Source of the DNA: Thiotrichales bacterium
GTDB lineage: Bacteria; Pseudomonadota; Gammaproteobacteria; Beggiatoales; Beggiatoaceae
DNA: 64,000 bases
Assembly (NCBI GenBank): GCA_016745035.1
Contig: JADGDE010000001.1
Span: 1,359,677 to 1,423,676, forward strand
Reading direction: 5' to 3'
The notes beneath the pieces were generated by a model. The model saw nothing but the letters and a program-made list of their open reading frames with translations. It was not told the DNA's origin and did not search any database. Positions 19,337 to 27,100 of the stretch are shown here, one piece after another (position 1 is the stretch's first letter; every line of letters begins with the position of its first letter). Position numbers and translations under genes: made by a program.

Positions 19337-19382
19337 TTTAACCATTGATTTATAAAGGAAAAGTCAGGCATATTATGTCGGG

Positions 19383-19412
19383 TTGGCTGTAAATTGGCTG
19401 TAAATTGGCTGT
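19383..19412. repeat. Three 11-bp-phased repeats at the left phage end (arm-type sites)
   Basis: TTGGCTGT occurs at 19383, 19394 and 19405, each separated by AAA, so the period is 11 bp, about one helical turn. Related copies lie at the other phage end (58665-58683). This is what arm-type integrase or excisionase sites look like. A separate hairpin (AACCTAGA/TCTAGGTT, 19458-19477) lies further in. I see no convincing gene between 19341 and 19600. Confidence 0.75.
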
Positions 19413-19600
19413 TGAGCCTAAAATTTTCATCTCTTGAAATTCCTCAAAATCATTAAAAACCTAGATCCCTCTAGGTTCCCACTATTATTTTTTCATTCCT
19501 TTGAATTTCAGAAAAAAAAAACACGTAAAATCCGAAGGCAAATGGAGGAGAGCGGATTTAAGCTTCCGTGCTTTCTTCTGATGGACAAATCTCAGACAAC

Positions 19601-19640
19601 AAAAAACCCCACACTAGGCAACCGGTGCGGGGTTTTTTTT
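19601..19640. terminator. Bidirectional terminator at the left phage end
   Basis: CCCC (19607-19610) with following CAC pairs with GTG..GGGG (up to 19632). A run of As lies on the left and eight Ts on the right, so it can act on both strands. It would insulate ssrA and the phage end from each other. Confidence 0.8.
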
Positions 19641-19663
19641 GTGACTTAAGCTGGCGTATGGAA

Positions 19664-19810
19664 TTATGGATTAATACCTTTCTCGGTGATCCAAAGCTCA
19701 TATCTTGAAGGTAATGTTACAAGCCCCTCATTCCCCCTTACTTTGGTGACTGCAAGTTGACCACCTCTAATCCCCATATACTCAAGCCGACCTAAAATAC
19801 GACAGGTCAA
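19664..19810 (-). CDS. Possible small protein overlapping the HTH gene end
   Basis: An open frame of 48 codons starts at a TTG (19810) that overlaps the TGA of the HTH gene. It encodes LTCRILGRLEYMGIRGGQ, then LVTLPSRYELWITEKGINP. The end looks like the close of a winged-helix domain (WITEKG). An internal ATG would give 36 residues. No separate ribosome site is obvious, so coupling to the upstream gene would be needed. It ends just before the bidirectional terminator. Confidence 0.35.
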   Translation of the reverse strand: MTCRILGRLEYMGIRGGQLAVTKVRGNEGLVTLPSRYELWITEKGINP

Positions 19811-20067
19811 GCATTATTTTTTTGTTGCTTCCAAAGTCGCCAATATTCCCGATTCAATCCGCTATCTTCACGCCCTGCAAGCCATTGGTCATAGCTGTCT
19901 GTATTTAAGAGAATGGCTATATTTTCTTTTGTATCGGTGGGAATTTCTGTTTTTCCAGATTCCCAGCGCTCCCATGTTCTTTTGCTTACGCCGCCAATCA
20001 AATCGGCTGCTTGTTCTGTTTTCATCATAAGAATAAGGCGTGCAGCTTTTAGAGTAATTCGATCCAT
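19807..20067 (-). CDS. Aca2/YdiL-like helix-turn-helix regulator
   Basis: The 86-aa protein (MDRITLKAARLILMM...) has an HTH with AADLIGGVSKRTWERWESGKTEIP, given here across its two helices. It resembles the N-terminal part of YdiL (DUF1870) proteins and, from memory, the anti-CRISPR-associated repressor Aca2 (..SARSWQYWESGRSAVP). I chose the ATG at 20067 because AGAGAGG precedes it; the frame stays open to 20100. The gene is divergent from the 443-aa protein gene, and both promoters carry TGTCGCA dyads. It is probably an autoregulator and repressor of its divergent neighbour. Confidence 0.75.
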   Translation of the reverse strand: MDRITLKAARLILMMKTEQAADLIGGVSKRTWERWESGKTEIPTDTKENIAILLNTDSYDQWLAGREDSGLNREYWRLWKQQKNNA

Positions 20068-20092
20068 TTTTTTATAACCTCTCTTTTCCCAT

Positions 20093-20171
20093 TGTCGCAT
20101 ATTATGACACAGACAGAGATAGCTATCAAGCTAAATAAAAGCTTGACTTGTCGCAATTTGCGACATATAAT
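20093..20171. promoter_or_regulatory. Divergent promoters with two TGTCGCA dyad operators
   Basis: The plus promoter is TTGACT (20143-20148) and TATAAT (20166-20171). Its 17-bp spacer is exactly the perfect palindrome TGTCGCAATTTGCGACA (20149-20165). The minus promoter reads TTGATA (complement of 20124-20129), a 17-bp spacer, and CATAAT (complement of 20101-20106). That -10 lies inside a second, imperfect dyad TGTCGCATATTATGACA (20093-20109). One repressor could thus control both directions. A short hairpin (GCGGC-AATG-GCCGC, 20193-20206) precedes the ribosome site of the plus gene. Confidence 0.85.
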
Positions 20172-20220
20172 AGATTCCAAGTTAAAGCTAACGCGGCAAT
20201 GGCCGCCAAGGAAACATAAA

Positions 20221-21552
20221 ATGACTACTCATTACAAACGCATTCGTAAAAACGCAAACAAAAAAATTGCAGCATTAATCGAATCAGCTAAAAGCATTGT
20301 TTTTCATGGTAACAGTGTGCAAGTAGATGATAGCTATGAGTCTTATGAGTTTGTTGAAGAAGATTCCAGCAATGTTTTTGATTTTATGACCCAATACTAT
20401 GGCACGCTAACCATTTATGCGGTTTATGAAAATGAAGAAATGATTGCTGTTGAAATTAAAAATTATGATTACTACTGGGGCAATACCTATGAACTTAAAC
20501 TTGTTGAAGAAGTAAAAGATGAAATTATCGAAGAAGCCTCCGAAGAAGAAGCCGAGCAAGCACCAGCCCCAATGGCTCAAAATTTAGACCTCAAACAAGG
20601 TGACATCATCACCGTAGATTTTCCTGCTTTGAATAAAAATGACTCTTTAGAAATGTATAAAAAAGAATTAAATAACGGCTCTTTTCAATCCTTATCACAA
20701 GTTGAAAAATTAATTAAGGTAAACCAAAAAGAATGGGACAAATTAACTAACAGCTTTTTGGTTGATTCCGAGTTGTGGGAAAATATCGGCGGCAAAAAAT
20801 ACACAGGAAATAATCAAGAGGTTATTAATTCTCTTGATAAATTTTGGGAAATGTCAGATGTTTTGTGGGCAGAATTTCATAAAAACTCATTAACTAATGT
20901 GGTGCTTCTTGAAAATACAGAAACAGGCGAAAAAATTGCCATTGATACCTCAGGTCATGGTTATGCTCGCTATGTCGGTTTTATTATTTCAGTAGAAGAA
21001 AAAGAACCAAAAGGGGAAAAAGGACAAGCCCCCAAAAAGCTCAACTTAAGCGCAAAAGATAAAGAAGTATTAAACGAATTAAAGGGCGTAATTAAAACGG
21101 CCAGCGATGGCTACAGCTTAAAACAATACTGGCAAGGCGCGGGCGATGAACACGAAATTAAAAACACCATGTTTTTAATCGCAAATTTTGGAACATTAGA
21201 CGACTTGGCAGAAATGGTTTTTATTCGTGACGGGATGGACAAGCAAGGCAAACTCTCACATGCCCAGCGCTCAAAGTTAGACGAATTTCAAGGTGAATAT
21301 TTTCCTTTATTCCATCAACAACAAACCGGGGTGGATTGCTTTGTATTTACGCCCAGCAAAGCGGTAAATAAGCCCGAAACCAAGAAAGCCAAAGTCAAGA
21401 CAAAGCCTAAGAAATTAAAGGCAAACAAAACAAAAATAGCCAAACCTAAAACAAAGAAACCCAAGGCAGCCAAAGCCAAGAAAAATAAGCCGAAATCTAA
21501 ACAGAAAACCAACGTGATACGAGTTGATTTTAGGAAAAAATCTAACAGATAA
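20221..21552 (+). CDS. Unknown phage-end protein with acidic linker and histone-H1-like tail
   Basis: The 443-aa product has three parts. An N-terminal domain (1-100) starts MTTHYKRIRKNANKK and is rich in Tyr and acidic residues. An acidic linker (EEVKDEIIEEASEEEAEQ) follows. A middle domain (about 115-375) contains NGGSFQSL-type and GHGYARYVGFII segments. The last about 60 residues are Lys/Pro/Ala-rich (KKPKAAKAKKNKPKSKQK), like histone H1 or other non-specific DNA-binding tails. The ATG at 20221 has AAGGA 8 bp upstream; an earlier in-frame ATG lies before the -10 and is unlikely. I recognise no family. Strong regulated promoter and phage-end location suggest a moron or lysogeny-expressed gene. 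Confidence 0.75.
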   Translation: MTTHYKRIRKNANKKIAALIESAKSIVFHGNSVQVDDSYESYEFVEEDSSNVFDFMTQYYGTLTIYAVYENEEMIAVEIKNYDYYWGNTYELKLVEEVKDEIIEEASEEEAEQAPAPMAQNLDLKQGDIITVDFPALNKNDSLEMYKKELNNGSFQSLSQVEKLIKVNQKEWDKLTNSFLVDSELWENIGGKKYTGNNQEVINSLDKFWEMSDVLWAEFHKNSLTNVVLLENTETGEKIAIDTSGHGYARYVGFIISVEEKEPKGEKGQAPKKLNLSAKDKEVLNELKGVIKTASDGYSLKQYWQGAGDEHEIKNTMFLIANFGTLDDLAEMVFIRDGMDKQGKLSHAQRSKLDEFQGEYFPLFHQQQTGVDCFVFTPSKAVNKPETKKAKVKTKPKKLKANKTKIAKPKTKKPKAAKAKKNKPKSKQKTNVIRVDFRKKSNR

Positions 21553-21558
21553 AAAGGC

Positions 21559-21594
21559 GAAAAAATCAAAGCCAAGAACACTGGCTTTGATTTG
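21559..21594. terminator. Terminator between convergent genes (end of the late operon)
   Basis: AATCAAAGCCA (21564-21574) and TGGCTTTGATT (21582-21592) form an 11-bp stem with a 7-nt loop. On the minus strand the stem is followed by a T-run (complement of the As at 21559-21565). It overlaps the last codons of the methyltransferase gene and can also serve the convergent plus-strand gene. Confidence 0.8.
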
Positions 21595-22624
21595 GGATTG
21601 CGGGGAATAACAAGGGCTTGGGCGTGGGATGTTCGATCCGAGCTTTTGCTGTTGAATAATAGGCTTGATTGAGTTCTATACCGATAAAACGCCGCCCATT
21701 TGCCAAAGCAGCCACCCCAGTGGAGCCTGTGCCCATAAACGAGTCTAACACCACGGCATCGGACTTGGTGCTGGTGTTGATAACGTGAGATAGCAAATCT
21801 TGTGGTTTTTCGCAGGGGTGCTTGCCTTGGTAAAAAGCCACGGGGTCAAATTGCCAAACGTCAGTATAAGGGACTTCAGGGGATACAGAAAAAGGGCGGC
21901 GTAGGTCTTCATATTCGCAGCGTAGGTCTTCATATTCGCGGCGTAAGTCTTCATATTCACGGCGTAGGTATTTACCCACACCCAATTGATTAAAACAACG
22001 GCGCAAAGCCTGATAGTTTTCGGCTGTTGGCATCGCCCATTGTGAGTTGGTGAAGGTGTGACGGGCGACGACATAGCGCGGCAAGTCATGAGCGGCAAAC
22101 CAGTCTTGTATCTGTTTATTTAAAACCTTAGCGCGTACCTTTTCAGATTCAAAATAAGCCCGTAACGGCTCAAAAACAAACCCACGTAATTGGTCGCACT
22201 TGGTTTGATAGCCCGCCCCACTTTTGGCGATGTTATCAGCGCCATGATGTTCGGCAAAAATAATGCGCTCCGAAGATGGAAAGAAACCACGCAAAGATGC
22301 CTTGTTTGCTTTGCTCCAGCGTCCAGTGGTTTTTGCCCAGATGATGTTATTCAAGATATTAAACCGCTTCGATAGCATCACTTCCACCCGTGCTGCCATT
22401 TGCGGCGATGCGAAACAGTATAACGAGCCGTTGGGTTTTAGAACCCGCCGCCATTCGGTGGCAACCGCATCAAGCCATGCTAGAAACTGTTCGGCTTTGC
22501 CCCACTGCTTGTCCCATGCTTCGTTTTTTACTTTAAAATAAGGCGGGTCGCTCAAAATTAGATCGACACTGTTGTCGGCTAAGGTCGGTAAAATTTGCAG
22601 GCAATCGCCTTGGTGTAAGCTCAT
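21566..22624 (-). CDS. Phage DNA methyltransferase (DPPY type)
   Basis: The 352-aa protein has the catalytic motif DLILSDPPYFKVKNEAWD (about residue 30) and, near the C-terminus, the AdoMet-binding motif VVLDSFMGTGSTGVAA. This order, catalytic motif first, is that of beta-class amino-methyltransferases (N6-adenine or N4-cytosine). A heptad EYEDLRR is repeated about three times in the middle (encoded by 21-bp DNA repeats at 21901-21970). The start at 22624 overlaps the D stop (ATGA) and follows GGGGGAAAG; the frame is open 15 codons further. No restriction enzyme is nearby, so it likely protects phage DNA. It is the last gene of the late operon. Confidence 0.9.
   Translation of the reverse strand: MSLHQGDCLQILPTLADNSVDLILSDPPYFKVKNEAWDKQWGKAEQFLAWLDAVATEWRRVLKPNGSLYCFASPQMAARVEVMLSKRFNILNNIIWAKTTGRWSKANKASLRGFFPSSERIIFAEHHGADNIAKSGAGYQTKCDQLRGFVFEPLRAYFESEKVRAKVLNKQIQDWFAAHDLPRYVVARHTFTNSQWAMPTAENYQALRRCFNQLGVGKYLRREYEDLRREYEDLRCEYEDLRRPFSVSPEVPYTDVWQFDPVAFYQGKHPCEKPQDLLSHVINTSTKSDAVVLDSFMGTGSTGVAALANGRRFIGIELNQAYYSTAKARIEHPTPKPLLFPAIPNQSQCSWL
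21901..21970. repeat. 21-bp tandem repeats inside the methyltransferase gene
   Basis: Three full units of 21 bp (GTAGGTCTTCATATTCGCRGC with small changes) and part of a fourth start at 21901, 21922 and 21943. Each encodes one REYEDLR heptad, so gain or loss of a unit keeps the frame and changes a helical spacer or the target-recognition region. Confidence 0.85.
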
Positions 22625-23367
22625 ACTTTCCCCCGTACATGCGTAAAAAACCCTGTACCAACCCGCCAATCATGCCGCGCATAACTCAAACTGAATTGCT
22701 TAGATTGCACCACCAGCGCCACCCCCGCTTTATACAGTGCTTGCCCTTGCGTTTTCAGCGACAAATGTCCGTTTGCATGATTGATTTTCAATAAGTCGTT
22801 ATCCAAGCGTTTATGGGTATAAATGGGCAAACTTTGCCCCGATGCGGTTTTCCCGTTTTTACTCACAAACACCAAACGCCCAGCGCTCAGTTTGACGATA
22901 GCGCCAAACTCAGTACCAAGGCGGCTGATTAGATTTATATCGGACTCATTGAACTGTTGCCGGTGTGCAATTAGTTGGCTGGCTAAATCAGCACTAATTG
23001 CCGCTTTTAAGCCGTGTTCCCTAGCAATTGAATTGATGATATTGCTTAGCGTGGTTTCGTGCCAATCGCGGTATTTTTTCACCCGCAAACTCGGTGCATA
23101 AGCCCCGCGCCCGACAATGGTCTGGCTGGCATCTAGCTCGATGGGCGTGGTGACCACATAAGCGCCCATGTCCACATCATCAAAAAAAACTTGGATGCTG
23201 GCACTAGCTTCTGGCAAAGCTAAAGCCCCGTTTTGGTTGTTTAGCACGATCTGTAGTTTATCGGCTTTGATACCGTCCCAGTCTTCAATCAGCACCCGTT
23301 TTAAATACTGAGAAAACAAGGCGCTTTTGTCCTTGCCATTAACGACTATTTTTATAGTCAATCCCAT
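22621..23367 (-). CDS. D: P2 gpD-like late control / tail tip protein
   Basis: The 248-aa protein belongs to the gpD family of the baseplate hub (cell-puncturing platform). It has the typical opening with KIVVNGKDKSALFSQYL and VLIEDWDGIKADKLQIVL. The middle has a conserved SIAREHGLKAAISADLASQ and SDINLISRLGTEFGAIVKL. It overlaps gene X by 10 bp and the methyltransferase by 4 bp, so the tail genes U, X, D and the methyltransferase are translationally coupled. Confidence 0.88.
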   Translation of the reverse strand: MGLTIKIVVNGKDKSALFSQYLKRVLIEDWDGIKADKLQIVLNNQNGALALPEASASIQVFFDDVDMGAYVVTTPIELDASQTIVGRGAYAPSLRVKKYRDWHETTLSNIINSIAREHGLKAAISADLASQLIAHRQQFNESDINLISRLGTEFGAIVKLSAGRLVFVSKNGKTASGQSLPIYTHKRLDNDLLKINHANGHLSLKTQGQALYKAGVALVVQSKQFSLSYARHDWRVGTGFFTHVRGKV

Positions 23368-23573
23368 AAATTTACCACCGCTGTTTTTGCTTCGATTTCA
23401 ATATCAGGCAACTCGATTGTGATGCCGCGTGGCAACACCGCAGGCTGGGAGGCTAAGCCCTTGTTATGCTCTAAGACTTTCGCCACATATTCGGCAAGTT
23501 TATCTGCGCCGGGATGGTAGTATTTGTGACAAATGAGGTCTAGGCGGTCGCCTTCTTTGCTGGTGTAAATCAT
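23358..23573 (-). CDS. X: P2 gpX-like tail protein (LysM-like)
   Basis: This small protein of 71 aa starts MIYTSKEGDRLDLICHKYY and contains EHNKGLASQPAVLPRGITIELPD, with Gly-rich turns as in LysM-like phage X proteins that sit at the hub. The ATG at 23573 overlaps the U stop (ATGA), so I prefer it to the GTG/ATG further upstream. Confidence 0.85.
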   Translation of the reverse strand: MIYTSKEGDRLDLICHKYYHPGADKLAEYVAKVLEHNKGLASQPAVLPRGITIELPDIEIEAKTAVVNLWD

Positions 23574-24109
23574 TGCGAGATTAACCACGCTATTGCTTGA
23601 TCGTCTGAAACATTAGAAGAGCGCCCCGATGTGCCATGAAGCCAATCATTGCCATTATTGCTGTTGTCGTTTTGACTGTTAGTGCTACGGCTATTGCTGG
23701 CTGTTTTGGGGGTGCTGCTGTTACTGGTTTTTTTGGCGATATGGGCATGTTGCAATAGCTCAACTTTCCACGCATTTTTGATAGGTTTGCCCGCAATAAA
23801 GGTGGACAAGTCACGGCTTAAACTGGTGATGCACCAATTCCCAAGGTTTACCGCTGCGCCTGAATTGGTCAACACCAGCAAGGTTTGTGGTGTCATGCTA
23901 TCAGCGAGGGCGTTTAAACGGTCAACTACGGCGCTTTTATTCTCGCAATGATCAAAGACAACGCCTTTTAAGGTGATTTTTCGCTCACCTTTGCCCACCG
24001 GTTGCGGTGTGCCTGTGTCTTTGTCCCAAATATAATTTATCTTGTCGCTGATGCTCTGTGGGTAGGTTTTGATTGGGTTTAAGACCACCATGCCTAGGCT
24101 CATTTTCAT
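23570..24109 (-). CDS. U: P2 gpU-like tail protein
   Basis: The 179-aa protein opens with the gpU hallmark MSLGMVVLNPIKTYPQSIS. It carries WDKDTGTPQPVGKGERKITLKGVVFD. gpU forms the tail terminator or hub-adjacent disc in the P2 family. Compared with P2 gpU (159 aa) it has an extra Asn/Ser-rich C-terminal stretch (residues about 130-170: SNSRSTNSQNDNSNNGND). It overlaps the tape-measure stop by 4 bp. Confidence 0.88.
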   Translation of the reverse strand: MKMSLGMVVLNPIKTYPQSISDKINYIWDKDTGTPQPVGKGERKITLKGVVFDHCENKSAVVDRLNALADSMTPQTLLVLTNSGAAVNLGNWCITSLSRDLSTFIAGKPIKNAWKVELLQHAHIAKKTSNSSTPKTASNSRSTNSQNDNSNNGNDWLHGTSGRSSNVSDDQAIAWLISQ

Positions 24110-27100
24110 AACGTATCGACCCCGAAGACATCAATTAACAAATCGTCCTCTATATCACCATAGTTCTCGCGCAATCCTGCTAACACCTTGTCTTTCATAT
24201 CTTTAGCATTATTGGCAACACTTTCCATTGCGGTTTCAATATCGCTTGCAGCTTGTTGTATCGTATCCGATGCGTTTTGCGCGGCACTACCTAGATCATC
24301 GACATCCTCAGACAGCGTTTTGATAACCAGCTCGTTTTGCGCTTTGGTATCCGCTGCGACATCAAGTGCCATATCTTTTACATCTTCGGGTAAGCGCCCG
24401 ATAATCTCATGGACGCTTTTATCTGAGTCAGCGACAAAATCAACCGCAGCGATGACTGATTGTGCCTCGGCAAAAAGCCGTCGCCCTTCGTCCGTGGTCT
24501 TATCCAAACCTTCAACATAAGCTCTATATTCGGCATGGGTATCAATACTGGCATCGCCTTCCAAGCCGATGCGCTGATTAAAGCCCAGTACCACTCCTGC
24601 CTGTTGTCCATAGACCCGTTGGCTTTTTTCGGTGTCGGTGTAGAACTCTTTAAAATAAAAGGCATTGGCATCGTTGAGTGCTTTCGCCCCGCCTGCCAAT
24701 TGAGCCAAGGCAACAGTATTGGCGATGATTTCGTCGTTAGTATCGCCTAGCGCCCAACCTAAGCCTTGTACCAGCGGAACACTGGTGGCTGATACGGCGC
24801 TGATTTGCTCGATAGCGGCGGTTATTTCTTCAGTTTCACCTTCAAAATCAATCAGATTCTCTATCACATCAGGCAGGGCTTTGCCCATTGTTTTAATGCG
24901 GTCGGTAAACACACCAGCTAAACCGTCCACCCCATTGTGATCAACATTTTCAAAATCGGCTTTGATGCGTTCGACTTCGCTTTCATCAGCTAAACCATGA
25001 AGTAAATGGCCCATGCGCTCATCGAGGGCAAGGGATTGAATCAGGCGCTTATCTGCTTGTGCGCCAATATCGTGCGTACCGTGCGCAGCGGCGTAGAGGT
25101 TGCCGAACGGATTACGGCTAGAATAGTCTTGGGTTAATTTGCCCGTTTCTTGGAAAGTTTGCCCGTATAGCTCCGAGGCATTGGCGGCAAGGTACATGCC
25201 ATCGTTTTCTTCCAGTTTTTTATCACCAACTAAATGAGCGCGGGGGCTGTCGTCGTCTTTGAATAAAGAACCAGCAATTGCACCAAGACCTAAAGCAGCC
25301 CAGCCAATACCGGGTATAGCGGCCAAAGTAGCGCCTGCACCCGCCATAAAACTTCCACCGCCCAGCGCAGCCGACACGCCGCCCGCGATTGCGGTACTTG
25401 CTGCCCCACCCGCAAAGCCCGCTCCGATACCGTATTTTTGGCTAAGCCCAAAAGCGGCCAAGCCACCCAAGGCAGCCGCTCCCATGCCACCACCAAAGGC
25501 AGCCGCACCACTGGTTCCGGTATTTAAAGCGCCATAAGTTGCCATTGCCCCTTGTGTACCAAAACTGCCTGTCTGAGCTGCCAGCATGGCGGCTTGTTGT
25601 GTACCAGCACCGCCCAGAAGGCTTGCCCCTAGATTCGAGGCATAACCCCCGATACCAGTCAAATTAGAAAGGCTGGACAAATTCGAGAGACTAAAACCAC
25701 CACCACTACCGCTGCCACCGATAAGATTTTGGGCGGCATTTGAGCCACCCATAAGCATATTAGTAATGCCACCAGCGATAGGTGACATAATGGCGTTAAT
25801 AACCGGGCGCAAGACCATGTTATTGAACATATCCTTGACGCTGTCTTTTAAGCTAGAAAACTCAAATTTGCCTGTTTCAACTGCGCTGATAATGCCATCG
25901 GCTAAGCCGTCGCTCACAGTGCTATTAATATCACCCCATTTTTCTAAGGCGCTGATATTGTTCTCTGCTGCGATGGTTGCCTTGGCTAATTTATCACTAT
26001 AACCGGCTGTTCTAAGTTCGAATAACCGTGCCGCGTTTGCTCCTTGGGTTAAATAAATACGTTCGGATTTGAGTTGTTTATTCAGATCGACAAGGTTTTT
26101 TTCAGCCTCTTTTTTAACCTTATTTTTTTCCTGCATTTGCGCGGTTAAACGCTCATTTTGTAGCAATTCCTTGGCTTGTTCTTCACCTAAACCTTTCAGT
26201 GACAGACGATAAATATCCGCCGCCTCTTTACCTTTTACGCGCTCGATTTCTTCAGCAGCAAGCGCAAAACGATTCTGATTAAGCGTTTCTAAACCTTGCT
26301 TTCTGAGTTGTTCGGCTTCTTGTTCTTTTTGCTGTTGTTCCTGTAGTGCCTTGGTTTTTTCTTTGAGTTGAAGGACGTTTTCAGCTTGTGCGCCTGTGAC
26401 CCCATCAATACTGAGTTTATAAAGACCGGCGGCGTGCTCGCCTTGCTCCATTAGCAGGCGTTCGTATTCGTAAGCCTCAAAGGCTTTTTGGGGTTCGGTT
26501 TTTTGCGGTTTAGGTGTTTTTTTTCCGCCCTTGCCATTTTTGCCACCCGAGCTTGGGGGTGCTGGCAATGGAGGAGGCTCTGGTGTTCCTGTGGGCTTGT
26601 TATCTAAGCCTTTGAATTTATCCCGTAGCTTGTCTACTGTATTACCAGCACGCCTTAAATTAGCTATGGCATTTTCAACGTCTACCGTGGCAAAATTTAC
26701 GTTGTTACGATGGTTTTGCCCACCGCCATCCCCCATCATTAATTTTTCAAAAAAACCAGGACCTTCTTTTTTTACTGATTGTAACTTGGCTTTTGCAGCC
26801 TCTAAAACCGCGCCGGCTTCTTCCCTGTGTGCCTCGGCACTGAGCAATAAATCGCTAATACCTGCGCGAATTTCTGCACGTTTTTTTGCGTTGGCAAAAG
26901 TATATTGATGCTCTAAGCCAGTAGCTTGTTGTAAAATGTAGTTGTAACTAACCAAGCTACCATCAGCTAGCTCGACGCTATTTCTTGCCCGCTCATTTTC
27001 TTGGTAGAAGTAATAAGCGCCACCGGCTGCCAGTGCGAGTAAACCAATAGGACCACCAAGCAATGCCATTGATGCCGAAAGACCACGACTGGCAATTGTC

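Noticed and set aside
19434-19649. Open frame of 71 codons at the left phage end
   Set aside because: It runs through a hairpin and the bidirectional terminator, has low-complexity codons and no ribosome site.
25259-25537. Long Pro/Ala-rich frame opposite the tape-measure gene
   Set aside because: It is the antisense shadow of the Gly/Ala-rich part of the tape measure.
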